The notes under the pieces were generated by a model that saw only the letters and a list, made by a program, of their open reading frames with translations, was not told where the DNA came from and searched no databases. The position numbers and the translations under genes were made by a program. From Pyrrhoderma lamaoense (taxonomy: Eukaryota; Basidiomycota; Agaricomycetes; Hymenochaetales; Hymenochaetaceae), in the NCBI GenBank assembly GCA_002794735.1, contig NBAZ01000005.1, positions 744,001-808,000 on the forward strand: a stretch of DNA of 64,000 nucleotides, in the 5' to 3' direction. Within the stretch, counting starts at the first letter, position 1. Each line of letters starts with the position of its first letter. Of this stretch, positions 34,641 to 48,923 are shown piece by piece.

Positions 34641-37600
34641 ATGTCATTCTCGGGTACACCTTTAGGTCAAGACAGACGTCTCGATCATCAAGCATTCCTC
34701 AAGGGCGGCTCGGCTACGTCTTACGGGTACAGTGCTAACCACACTCGCGCACCTATAAATCAACTACCTATTCCCAAGTCCTACGCTTACGGGTATGTTT
34801 TTCTCTATCTCAATTTCCTATTCTTATGTTTGAGTTTTATAACCCTTACTCAATGCCCGCTCCAACGCGCTTGCGTTCGCGTTCGCGTCACTGTAGGGCC
34901 CCAACAAGCACTCGCTCAGCGAATTCAGATTCAACGTCACCCCGACGTACTCAGCAAGGAAACAGACAGCAAGGCGAAGAAGAGGAAGAGCTTTCCCGCT
35001 ACAACCAACTAAAGCAGCGCAATCAGGCCCTTGCTAATCGTCCAGGTTCGTCTCTTGGTCCAGGGATTATCACTACTCCCCCTCAACCAACTGCGGCATC
35101 GGCTAAAGATACCACAGTGAATATTGCTAGTGCATTTCAACAAGCTGCTTCATCGTACACGATGGCACCAAACTCGAATTCATGGAACAATCGTACGAAT
35201 ATGCCTCGTAGCACATCCGTCGAGTACGAGCAACAATCGCAAACTACAAGTCATCGTCGTCTTGCCGCTCCTCCTCGTCGAGTAAATGGGAACAAACCGC
35301 TATCTCGAACTTCCACAGTAATTCAAGATACTGATCCTGAAAACGACCATTCGGGAGAATACAAATCCTCGAAGGAACGCGGTAAAAGTCCCTTCGAACA
35401 GCTCGCTGATATCACCCAACGTGCCGTGCAAAGTTCAGCAACTTTCCTCATGCGACAACGGTCACAAGAACCTGAGGACTTCCAGACACCTTCACGACAG
35501 CCGACAGATACAACACTCGTGGGACAAAATAAAGCAGATAGCTATAGCTACGATGCAGAGGAAGAGCAGTACAAAGAACTTCAAAAATCGAAAAAAGGCA
35601 CAGCAATACCAAAACGCAATAAGATATCTGAGGACAACAGGGCTTATCAGCCACATATCTCTGATGAGGAATCCACAGGAGAGGATTCAGAAGAAGAGAG
35701 GAGAGGACGTAGGCGGAAGAAGAAAAAAGATGCTGGTCCAACGACGAGCTTCCCTGTGCTCCAATATGATAAGAGGAAACGAAAGAAGGGACGTTCTGGG
35801 AGACAAGCAGACGAAGATAATAGTATGGAGATCGAGGAACAAGAACGTGCTAGTGAACAAGAACAGGTAATGCATATTTTATCTATAATTAATATGATGC
35901 GCTTATCGACTATTTTTTATAAGCGACAACCCTCCGTCTCTCGAGGATCCGTTCCTCCGAGGCGTGGGTCCATCCCCCTGACTCTTCAAGAAGTTTCAAC
36001 ACTTCAGGGCCAATTGATACCTCAGAGGATATAGAATCCGGAGGCTTAGATTCGATACCCGAAGTTGATGAGTCATATATTCAACAATCAGAAGCTCATG
36101 AATCGATGCAAGCCTCAGCACGACCTAATGTCAGGCCACGGTCTCGATCCAGATCTCGAGCCCGAAAAGCCAAGTCAAGTTCCATTGGAGCTCGACTGGG
36201 TTCACTCGTTTTCATCTTATACAATACTATACTTCGCAACTCCGGTCGCCTTGTGGGATTCATTTTCAGGTTACTGCTCATCGAACCGATTCTGTTTGTT
36301 CGTAGGCACTTGGCCTTTTCCCGGTTGGCCCTATTCCTTGCTATCAGTGCATGTTTATATATTGCTTTCCTTGGCTTGAGGAATCAGGACATCATAACAT
36401 GGAGCTCTTCTTCCCATTCTCGAGTTCCTTACAAAGCTCCTGAATTACCCCCTGAAAGTGTTGACGAGCTTACCTCCCGTTTAATCAAACTTGAAAACAT
36501 GTTAGCAGGTCTACAGGCTGAGTCCATATCCGATCGCGATAGAATTGACCTTGATCTCCGTCGAGCCCATGAAGTAGCGACACGGGTCAATCACCTCGAG
36601 TCACACGTCGACAAAGAACTCATGCGTGTGATGAAGTCTGAGGAAGAAATTCGAACATCAGCATTCAAGGGTCTTGAAAACATCCACAAGGAGATTAATG
36701 TTTTACGAAATCAGCAGGCGGAACAAGCATCTCGTATACGAGAGGGACCATCTAGTGATGAGGAGGCCCGCTCGAAGCTAGTAACTCTCGAAGAGCGACT
36801 TGGATCTGTTGAGAGCAATGTGAAGCACGCGCTTGAACTTGGTCAACAGGTAGCTAAAGCTGGTACAGTTGCTGCAGGTGGTTCTCATTGGTGGAACAAG
36901 GTTGCATCAGGCAAGATGTCTGGCGTCACGATTAAGGCCAGTGATGGCTCAGACGTAACGCCTCTAATCAACGCCCTTGTTGAACAGGCTCTTAGTCACC
37001 ATACTGCTGATGGAATTGCGAGAGTTGACTACGCTCTGTACTCAGGTGGTGCAAGTGTGATTCCATCATTAACTTCACCTACGTACGATCTTCGTACCTC
37101 ATACTTCTTCGGACTTGTCTCCGGAAGTTCAACACACGCCCGATCGCCTGTGACTGCATTACATCACGAGCTCGCAATTGGATACTGTTGGCCGTTTGTT
37201 GGTTCTCAGGGCCATCTCGGTGTTAAGCTGTCGACACCTGTACGTATAACGGATATCACAATTGATCATGTTGCCCGAGAAGTAGCATTGGATTCTAGAC
37301 CAGCGCCTCGACGTTTTGAGGTTTGGGGCTTCGTTGAGGGTGATGATAACCTTGAAAAACTACGTGCATATAGGGAGAATAAAGAAAGAGAGCGTCAGGC
37401 GGCGAGAACCGAAGGATTGGAAATCCCAGAAGATCCTGTCTATCCAGACTTGCTTTCGAAAGACCTGGAATATCTGCGCTTAGGCACTTTCATGTATGAT
37501 GTGCATGCACCAGTGAATGTGCAAACGTTCTCTGTTGACGAGGACATAAAGTCCACTGGTATTGATTTCGGTGTGGTGGTACTCTTTATCAACAGCAACT

Positions 37601-37698
37601 GGGGACACAAAGAATATACTTGCTTATACCGATTCCGGGTGCATGGTGAACGCGCGATTGAAATACCTGGCCCAGATCCCCGAGATCTTGAATCCTAA
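34641..37698 (+). CDS. SUN-domain inner nuclear membrane protein (Sad1-like)
   Basis: LINC-complex component linking chromatin or spindle pole body to the cytoskeleton. Three exons: 34641-34792, about 34835-35866, about 35923-37698. Order: basic, Ser-rich nucleoplasmic N-terminus (MSFSGTPLGQDRRLDH), an acidic/basic stretch (DSEEERRGRRRKKKK), an RSRSRSRARK patch, a hydrophobic segment LALFLAISACLYIAFLGL (membrane anchor), a lumenal coiled coil (RLIKLENMLAGLQAES onward), then the SUN domain from WWNKVASGK through DYALYSGGASVIPS, LGVKLSTPVRITDITIDHV and PRRFEVWGF to the end, with SNWGHKEYTCLYRFRVHG near the C-terminus. The frame needs one extra base at a C5 run (about 35983) and probably one T at the start of exon 2. 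Upstream ACGCGT sites hint at cell-cycle control. Confidence 0.93.
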
Positions 37699-38232
37699 TC
37701 TTGCAAATTTAGACTATTGCATTTCTCTTGACAACAAATTACGACTAACTGCAATTTTATCTCATCATGCTATCTTTTATCTGGTATCTGGCTAAACTTG
37801 TCTTAACATATATTGTTCTTTCACTCCTCCCTCCTGCGTAACCTGAAAACCCATTCTTCATCCACATTTTTGTCCTTTTAATTTTTTTGAGTTGTGTTTT
37901 TTACTCTACTTTTCTTATCTGCGTTCTATTAGCAGTGGGTCTACAGGCTTAATCTCACGTATTATCAACTTTCATCTGTTTTGCCGCGCTATTTAATGCT
38001 CTCTTTGTCTTCCTCTTTTTTTTCTCTCCTCTCTCTCTCTGATAAACGACCCGGTCATATCTATTGTCCTTATATATCATTGCTATGTAATGAACACTAG
38101 CAACGGGGATGTATTAATAGTGCTGATACAAAAGCAATATTCCTTTCTTATCCTGTTTCTTACTCTGGAACACGATGTGACATGATTTGCATAGATAGTG
38201 TCTGAATAATATAAATCCTTTCTGTAACTCTG
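37699..38232. other. convergent 3' spacer
   Basis: 534 bp between the SUN gene (+) and the peptidase (-). Pyrimidine-rich on plus, including a TCTCTCCTCTCTCTCTCT tract at about 38020-38040. No gene or repeat recognised. Confidence 0.55.
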
Positions 38233-40200
38233 CTATATCACCATGTCATCGCTAGAAGTTTGAAAATTGTCTGCAGCCTGGTCCCGAAAGAATGTAAGAT
38301 GTAAGATTGTAGAAAATAAAGAAGAAAAAGAAGAATCCAGTGACGTACCTCTACGAGAAGCTTCGAAATGCCTGGTTCTCGTGCTGAATGCCCAGCATCC
38401 GGGACAATGTGTAATTCAAGTTCAGGGAAAACCTACTCATTTGAAATTAATGAGATCACGACATATAGGCGAAAAAGGGGGATTCAACCTTCTTTAGTGT
38501 ATACGCTGTAGTGATCTAGAGAGCAAGTCAGTTAATCTAATATCACTTAGCTTTTGTTTCTAAAGTGGACCAAACGTACTGGACAGACTACATCATAACG
38601 ACCCTGAACTACAACAGTAGGAATATGACGACTTGAAAGATAAAGAGGCGAAGGTGAGTCTGCCGAATGTTGGACCTGTGTGTCATGTTCATGGGACATA
38701 CATCTTATCAACTTCCTTCTTCTCAAGAAGATGACCATCACGCATAAAACCCTGTTTTAATTTAGTATTTAGAGTAGAATTTTTTAACGGCACTGCATTT
38801 CGTACGTACTCCGTTCACAAAATAGTGATTTTCAATTCGCGCAAAGGCACTGGAAAAAGTCTGCATCAGATCGACATGTCCCAGTTATTTAGATCTTATA
38901 GTTATTAACATATACTCACTTAGCCCAGTCATCTTCTGAAGCACGGGCTATGTAATCGGGATCTACATATAGCTTCGAAGTCCACATTCTTTCAGGGGGA
39001 ACTAAGAATCAGCAGGGCCCACAAGCAGGTGAGGATACTGAACGAACTCCCAAGTCGACCACGCCTTCGCGGCTCTGATTCTTACTTCATCATCTACGGA
39101 GTTTAGTTGCGCATGATAGGCGAGAATCATATCTTTACGTTCCGGTTCAGGGATAGGTGCAATGTATTGCTCCCTAAAAACTCAATCATATCTGTAAGAG
39201 GATCTTATACGTAATACCTGCTTTATACTCACCATGCTTCCGGGAAAAGATGTGATGCACCATTTTGATAGAAGAATTCGAGTTCACTGTATTAAACAGA
39301 TGCATTGGTATCAACAGATGATTACTTCGTTCGTTGCATACCTTCTACGAAGGGTGAATATGCCGCGCAGTGTCAGAGATTTGACACGATCGGGATGACT
39401 CTTTTTCATAAAGTCAAAGCTGAAAAAACAGTACTAGACGATATGAACAAAGGTTTACCTGTGCATATGCTAGGGAAAGAGTAGAACCCTATAAATGAAA
39501 GAATCAGGAATGCATATCTAAATATAGAGTACTTGACTTACCCAAGATCCTCCAAAGACATGCCATTTCTCAATATTCAGATGTTGCCTTAGAGTTTCGA
39601 TATCTTTGACAAGGTCCCATGTAGTGTTCTCCTCAAGGCAGGCTGTTCTTCGATCAGAGTGAATAATACTATTGAATAAGTTGATATATCTTTCTTACGG
39701 TGTAGACTTTCCGGAGCCGCGTTGGTCAAAGAGAACAATCTTTTTAACTTAGGCTCAGTATGGAGAAAAAAACATGGTAAATGATTCATCCAAATCACCT
39801 TGTATTTCTCGGGATTGAAAAAGCATCTATCTTTTTCGTCGCAACCACCTCCTGGTCCCCCATGTAGAAATACGACTGATTCATGATGTTTCAATAGAAT
39901 TCAAGTGAAAATTGGATAATCGATACGAACCGGGAGTGCCTTGATTGTTTCCGCTCAGCTCATAACTAAATTAAAGGACACCACTCAGATATTTTTCTAA
40001 TATTTGTCTACTCAAGATACAAAGAACACTGACTAAAGAGTGTGAATGGGAGAGACTTTGAGATAGTCGACTTTAAATGGTGAGATTGGAGGATACAGTG
40101 CAGATGTTCCATATTTCGAAGAATTGACGAATGTCTGAGCAGATGATGCAATAGTACTCATCGTTCGCAAGTTACGACTCAGTAAAGTCCGCAGAACCAT
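38233..40200 (-). CDS. Proline iminopeptidase (prolyl aminopeptidase), alpha/beta hydrolase
   Basis: Serine peptidase of family S33 that removes N-terminal proline. It is assembled from many small exons on minus, beginning 40200-40034 (MVLRTLLSRNLRTMST, an Arg-rich, possibly mitochondrial presequence). Motifs in order: YELSGNNQGTP, oxyanion HGGPGGGCDE, LFDQRGSGKSTPTACLEENT, nucleophile elbow GGSWGSTLSLAYAQ, SHPDRVKSLTLRGIF, ARIENHYFVN, the acid in VVQGRYDVVCP, and the catalytic His in PDAGHSAREPG. The 35-nt second exon and a 30-nt exon at 39488-39459 (GSTLSLAYAQ) are notable. One base is missing at a run of five G on plus (38995-38999), just after the short intron that follows AWSTWEF. The protein ends SSDDMVI-stop. 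Confidence 0.92.
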
Positions 40201-40746
40201 TGCAATCAACACAAGTGAAGTGCATTGATTTCAAAGTTCGGCACGTGTCGGGCCAAACGCGTCTCTGAGTTTGTCCCGCTCTGCCAATGTCCACCTTGTT
40301 TGTGTTGAGTGTAATGATACGTCATACGAGCACAGGTATATTTCCGATGAAATATTTATAGCTGATATCTAGTACATTCTAACCGTTCCGAGATTTGATA
40401 GATAAAAAAGCAGTGATGGTAACAATAACAAAGTTAGCTCAGAAAGTTGAAACCTGCCGTGAGAATATTACATAAGCATTGTTTGGATACTTTATACACC
40501 TTTCAACTACCTTTCCTATGTTTCAAATCAACGGAAGCATAGTATACCTATTCATCCGTACCCACATTCCGAATAACAATAGAGCACAGCACGGATGACC
40601 CGGAATAAATTGAGTATTGCTCCGATAATGGTTTTTCATAAATTATATATGTGGCTTCTGGTCAGGCTTCTCCCGTACAGACTTCCTCCCAGTTTTCACA
40701 ACTACAAGTTCAATCGTCTCTACAAGAACAATCTATTTTCAAAATA
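40201..40746. promoter_or_regulatory. divergent promoter region, peptidase / kinase
   Basis: About 550 bp between the peptidase ATG (40200) and the conservative kinase ATG (40747). It contains a CACGTG (about 40239) and an ACGCGT (about 40259). The last 80 bp are open and Gln/Ser-coding in the kinase frame and could belong to an upstream exon. Confidence 0.5.
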
Positions 40747-42196
40747 ATGAACTCTCTTTCTGACACCATCCCTGACTTTAATGGCCGTGTCATACAGAGT
40801 CCTCTTGGAAGGAGCTTCAACTTCAAAGAAACCATTGGCCAGGGCTCTTGGGGAAAAGTATTTCGGGTCCAAAGTACTGATACACCATCTGAAGAATACG
40901 CCGTTAAATGTATAAATCGATCCATATTGGATGAAAAACACCGAAGAGCTGTTGAGGCAGAAGTTATCTTACACGACAAAGCATCAAGGAAATCCTCTCG
41001 CGTACTCAAGTTAATTGAGGCTTTTATAACTTGCACGGATAATATCTCGATTCTTTTCCTCGTACTCGAATACTGTCCTATGGGCGATGTCATGAGCTTT
41101 TTAAACGGAAACAAAGGAAGGGAATATCGCTCACGGTTTGTTTCCGACGACGAGGCAGTCCGCAAAATGTTTTTGGACATGGTTGATGCTGTCGGGGAAT
41201 GCCACTCCAATGGGGTTTACCATCGGGACATAAAACCAGAAAACTTTCTCGTCAGAAATGATGGTACTATCATAATATCGGATTTCGGACTCGCGACCAT
41301 AGACCCCTTGACACTAGACTTCAATATTGGTTCCTTGCAATATATGTCTCCTGGTAAGCTTTTATCTTTCACTACTTTACTTTATATTCTTATCTAACTT
41401 CCTGTGTGTGCTTGCAGAATTGCGGTCTGTATTCAGATCAACTTGTATTAGATCACCTCACAGTGATGTCTGGGCTCTCGGCATCGTTCTTGTGAACTTA
41501 CTATTCGCGAGGTACCCTTGGGAACAGGCCACTTACGATGATCGAGACTACTATACGTTCATCCATTCCGAGTCTACCTACTTCACCGAAAAATTTAACG
41601 CAAGTATGAGGGCCAACTTTCTCCTCATGGCTTTGTTTGCAAGGAATGCCAAAGACCGATTAACTCTTGAAGAGCTTCGCGAAGAGATCGAGACGATCGA
41701 GACGTTTTATGCTCCGAGTCCATCGATGAAGACCGAAGAAGAACTTAAAGCAGTTGAGGCCAGGAAGGATGCTCAAGCTCGGTACTACCAGGAGGAGCCC
41801 ATGGATGAGGAAGCAAGCCAAGTACTAAATGTTGTAGCTCTGGATGTTTTTCGTTACGAATCCCAAGGCACTCTTGAACAAGATATTCCCGAATGCCGAC
41901 CTTCCTTGGATGTGTCTCTACTCTCTAGTGATAAGGACTCCGATGGGCCCATCACCCCAGATACCATACCTGCAGACTTAGGAGAAACCAACGTAGATAC
42001 CCTTTCCGAGCCGGATGAACTCGACATCGCTGAGATGGGCCTTTATACTCATGATTCCATAAAGCCCGCAATTCTTAAAAGCCAATTTTCTAAGGTCATC
42101 TTCTCAACAGCTAAGAAAGCGGGCCAAGGAATGGTTAAAGGAGGTCGTATGGCTATCAGGAAGATCGCTACTCGCCACGTAGCGAAGGTATCTTGA
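40747..42196 (+). CDS. Serine/threonine protein kinase (Ran1/Ksp1-like)
   Basis: Two exons, 40747-41353 and 41418-42196 (donor GTAAGC, acceptor CTTGCAG). The start at MNSLSDTIPDFNG fits relatives, which begin a few residues before the glycine loop. The domain is complete: GQGSWGKVF (P-loop), YAVKC (Lys), the LVLEYCPMGD hinge, HRDIKPEN, DFGLAT, SPE, HSDVWALGIVL and the ARNAKDRLTLEEL end. The C-tail (about 120 residues) is acidic and Ser/Thr-rich and ends in a basic segment (GGRMAIRKIATRHV). The APE segment is divergent (MSPELRSVF). It resembles fungal Ran1/Ksp1-type kinases of growth and meiosis control; the precise orthologue is uncertain. The frame is open upstream to a GTG at 40651. Confidence 0.93.
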
Positions 42197-42725
42197 TAAT
42201 GGTGTTTGTGAACTTTCTATTAAATTCGGACTGTAAGTACTGTTTCTCTAAATTTTTAGACTTGCTTTAATTTTACTAACTGATAACTTCTGTAACAGTT
42301 TTGATTATCATGATGGACCTTTTTTAAAAGGACGCTTTGTATCTTTCTCATGGACAGTTCACTTTTCAAGATCATCGAGACTTTTCTATAACACAATATA
42401 TTGTATAAAGTTCTGCCTTATTGAATGCGTTTTTGTCTACTCTGATACAGCTTCTCCTCTCTCATTTTCTTACAGTTCTTTTATCACCCCTTTTTCCCTT
42501 TGATCTTTGATCTTAAAGAAAGGACTTGTACATAAAAAATAACCGTGAGCATATCAATGTCGTATCCCAGCGATGTATTCCCTCTATTCTCCCTCTTTTA
42601 CCGTCTATGAATGCAATAAAGTAGATTCGATTACTAAAAAATAAATGTTATTGTTCGAATACATGCTTGTTATTTTATGTGAGTAATGTGAACTTGAGCA
42701 CCAGCCTCAACAGATCATTACTATA

Positions 42726-43472
42726 CTGGCGCCCCTCTCAAAACCTTTCTTTAATTGCCGTTCAATCAATGCATTGCACTTCAACTCACTCAAGAAAAAT
42801 ACAGCAAGTAGAAGATTAGTGATAGTATATTTCTATTTAAAAAAAAACTAGCTACTTTGTCATGAAAACAAATAAGCACCCTCTCTCAAATTTTGGTCAC
42901 AAAGTGTCACATAGCCTTATTATTGCCGTTACATTGATCTAACGCGTTGAAATGTTCTATTACAATTATTAACACAAGGTCTCAACACAAAAGGAAAGAA
43001 AATCTATAAATGTTACTCTTGTCACAGATACTCTGCTCCTTTTTCTGAATAATTATATAATTTATTTGAAAATTGAAACTGATGAAAAGAAATCTGTATA
43101 ATATAGCCTTACCTCTGTTAGCAGTTTTTTCTAGTTTTTATTTTTACATGATATGATAAAATTGGGTTTTATTGTTTAGTAACCTCAAAAGAAAGGTATA
43201 TGCCGATTTTTAATTTATTTTGATTTACAACGTCTAATAAACTTATATATTCTTTAGACTTATGGATTCTACAGATGGGTTTATGAAAGGACGCCAGACA
43301 TTTGTACACAAGTGAATGTTTCCTTGAATTCAGGCGGGAAGATATCCATATAACGTATGTCGCCTGCGGTTCCTGGCGTCCTTCCGTATACCCTCTTGTA
43401 CTATAATATATCAAGTTTCTTGCTTACGAGATAGATTGACTTATATCTTGAAAGTTGAGAGAGGGGCACCAG
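42726..43472. mobile_element. candidate MITE with TA target-site duplication
   Basis: The left end CTGGCGCCCCTCTC (from 42726) and the inverted right end (reverse complement of 43459-43472, CTGGTGCCCCTCTC) differ at one base of 14, and similarity continues with a gap into CTTTC. Each end abuts a TA dinucleotide (42724-42725 and 43473-43474), as expected for a TA duplication. The 747-bp interior is strongly AT-rich and has no ORF of transposase size, so this would be non-autonomous. A further copy of the repeat motif (GCACCCTCTCTCAAATTTTG, 42876-42895) lies inside, suggesting nesting or a shorter 600-bp variant. Confidence 0.6.
43285..43385. repeat. foldback / stem-loop inside the MITE candidate
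   Basis: GAAAGGACGCCAG (43285-43297) is the inverse complement of CTGGCGTCCTTCC (43373-43385) with one mismatch. Nested within it, CAGGCG (43331-43336) faces CGCCTG (43361-43366). The pair is GC-rich in an otherwise AT-rich element. Confidence 0.6.
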
Positions 43473-43702
43473 TAAGTATAACCTCTCACTTTATAGTAGT
43501 TTGACCCAATTTAGGCTTTTCAAAGCAAGCTACGCACTGGGTTGAGTATTCAGGTATAAGTACGCGTACGCACATAGTTTTTATTCAAAAACTCCTTAAA
43601 AGTATGTATATTTTATTCATCCAATGACAGAAATCGAAAAAAGGTAAAATTGCGAAATTGTGAAACAGATTACGTGGTCAATGAAAAATTCAATGTGAAG
43701 AA

Positions 43703-43732
43703 AAGGAAAAGGGTAGGGAGGGGGGTAGGGGG
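43703..43732 (+). other. G-quadruplex motif in polypurine tract
   Basis: GGGTAGGGAGGGGGGTAGGG satisfies the four-tract G3+N1-7 rule, embedded in a G/A-rich stretch about 200 bp downstream of the Rsp5 stop codon (minus gene). Confidence 0.7.
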
Positions 43733-43932
43733 AGAGGCGTCGGAAGAGAAGAAAAGACTAAGAAATATAGTGTACATGTACATTAGATGTAGATGTGTTC
43801 ATTGGTGAGCCTACCAATTCCGGTCAATTTACATGTACATTCAGGAATCAACGAGAAAGTGGGAAGTAAGGTCAGTTTGAAAGGAAAGGGATAAGACGAT
43901 GAACTATTTATTGTATTTGTCCGTAAAAACAT

Positions 43933-47075
<3,143 letters not shown>

Positions 47076-47454
47076 AGGAAAATTGAAGAGTAGACCGGGT
47101 TAGAAACTGAAATGATTGATAAGAGACAAGGGTGATTAAACATACAAAGGCCCTGAAGACGGCATTTATGCTAGCAATTTATATCAAGTCAGTGGAAGGA
47201 TCCGGTCCAACCAGAAGAGATATGATGCAAAGAGGAGCAAGTAGTATGTCTTAGAGTGTAACCGACTATGGATGGATGCAGGGTACAACCAAGTCTCACG
47301 GCAGTTCCAGAACACCGATTCGGGTAGAGCTAACAATTACTCACCCGTCTATGGCAACAATAGATAACTGTTCTCACGCCACCACTCCGTCTAATTCAGC
47401 TACCAAACTCGTAATTCGGTCTCAGCTCTTTTGTTCAACTTCTTCGTGAACATC
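47076..47454. promoter_or_regulatory. divergent promoter RSP5 / SEC14-like
   Basis: 379 bp between the two start codons. It includes an ATG at 47165 on minus followed by a splice-like GTATGT, which may be a 5' exon of Rsp5. Nothing else recognised. Confidence 0.45.
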
Positions 47455-48701
47455 ATGCCCGAGTTCACTCCCCTTCCTGTCCCTCATATACCCTCGAATG
47501 AGGAACACAAAGACGTGAAGCTCTCAGAGGAACAAGAAGCGAAACGAGTCGAGGTATTAGCACATTTCGATCGAGATGACTACAGACTACCTGATGACGA
47601 GAAGGGGGAGCTCATGGATGACGAAAAGATTTGGTTGGTGAGAATTGGCATCCAAAAATAGAGGACCTATCTTTTGTGCCACTACTAATTTGGCACCACA
47701 GTCCAATGATTGTATACTCAGGTGCTTACTTGCAAACACACTTCAGCTAAAGTGGGCTGATGATTTACTATCAAAATTAGATACCTTCGTGGATCAAAGT
47801 GGGTTGTCGATACAGCCAAAAAACGCTTAGAGGACACCCTTAAATGGAGGCGCGAATATGGTTTATACGATGGAACAATCAGTGCTGAACATGTAGAACC
47901 GGAAGTAGGCTCAGTTTATCAGAATCATAATGTCAGCACATAATAATGCTATTCAGGCCGTCACGGGCAAGGAAATACTATATGGGTTTGATACCAAGGG
48001 GAGACCGGCTTTTTACATGATACCGAGCAGGCAAAACACAGATGAATCTACCAGACAACTCCAATTCGTCGTTTGGATGTTGGAACGAGCTATTGACTTA
48101 ATGGGGCCTGGCGTGGAGTAAGTCCAAAATTAACCAGTACTCAAAAAAAATGAGGCAATGCTAATTTATCGTACTTTGAACGGACTAATTTTCTAGAACT
48201 CTCGACCTACTAATCAATTTCGCCGATAAAGCTAAAAATCCATCTTTGGGTGTTGCACGTCAAACGCTGAACATTATCCAATCTCATTACCCGGAACGCC
48301 TCGGACTTGCACTAATTATCAACGTTCCCATGCTTGTTAACGCCTTCTTCAAGCTCATCATGCCTTTTGTTGACCCCATTACTCGTAATAAGATTAAGTT
48401 CAATCCACGAGTTGTTGAGGATGGATATTTCACCGCGGATCAGCTGATGGCTTACGGTTGGGGTGGATCCCGAGAGTTTGAGTATTGTCATGAAAAGTAC
48501 TGGCCCGAGCTGGTCCGGATGAGCGATGAACGTCGTGCACATATAAAAACTCGGTGGAGGGAATTAGGAGGCAGAGTTGGTACAAGTGAATGGGATATGA
48601 AAACTGGCTGGACACAGTTATCTTCTGAGACAACAATATCTGAGAAAGTCGACAGTGTACCAGACGTTGAAGTCGAGCCCGTCATAGTGGTAGCCCAATA
48701 A
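47455..48701 (+). CDS. SEC14-like CRAL-TRIO phosphatidylinositol-transfer protein
   Basis: Lipid-binding protein of the Sec14 superfamily, expected at the cytosol/membrane interface. Five exons: 47455-47637, 47702-47721 (20 nt), 47781-47904, 47954-48117, 48197-48701. MPEFTPLPVPHIP is followed by an acidic N-terminus and the CRAL-TRIO N helices (DCILRYLRGSKWVVDTAKK, LKWRREYG). The lipid-binding fold follows with EILYGFDTKGRPAFYMIPSR, FVVWMLERAIDLM, QSHYPERLGLALIINVPML and PFVDPITRNKIKF, then the closing EFEYCHEKYWPELVR. The PSRQNTDES and YPERLG patterns recall Pdr16/Sfh3-type proteins more than Sec14 itself; that subfamily call is tentative. The frame is intact once the 20-nt exon is used. Confidence 0.92.
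47702..47721 (+). other. 20-nt micro-exon in the SEC14-like gene
   Basis: TCCAATGATTGTATACTCAG is flanked by introns of 64 nt (47638-47701, GTGAGA..CACAG) and 59 nt (47722-47780, GTGCTT..AATTAG). It supplies S-N-D-C-I-L-R of the motif that continues RYLRGSKW. Reading straight on from the exon gives a stop-free but unrelated peptide, so a naive annotation would go wrong here. Confidence 0.85.
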
Positions 48702-48923
48702 GCTATCATATCCCTAATTTCCGTTCTTTTAGTGTTTAGTATAGATATTTATAGACGTAATTAATCTACACCATAATAATAGTACTTTTGGGCTCAAAGT
48801 GACATGATACACTACTACAGAACATACGGGATGAAACAGACAAACCTAGAAAAGAAGATACATAACACTAACCATCCTAAGGTCATTTGCTCTGAGTAAC
48901 TGTGTCAGAGATTGTTATGGTTA

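Larger units (their letters stand above)
42197..43932. other. convergent intergenic region hosting a MITE candidate
   Basis: 1.7 kb between the kinase (+) and Rsp5 (-). The first 500 bp is pyrimidine-rich 3' flank. 42726-43472 is an AT-rich element with terminal inverted repeats (separate entry). 43700-43740 carries a G-quadruplex motif. No coding sequence recognised. Confidence 0.6.

Noticed and set aside
40628..40665. ATG-only first exon of the kinase followed by a 35-nt intron (GTTTTTC..GGTCAG) leading into MASPVQTSSQ
   Set aside because: Phase fits, but the intron is shorter than any other here, the donor is weak and no branch site is visible. The internal Met at 40747 matches where related kinases start.
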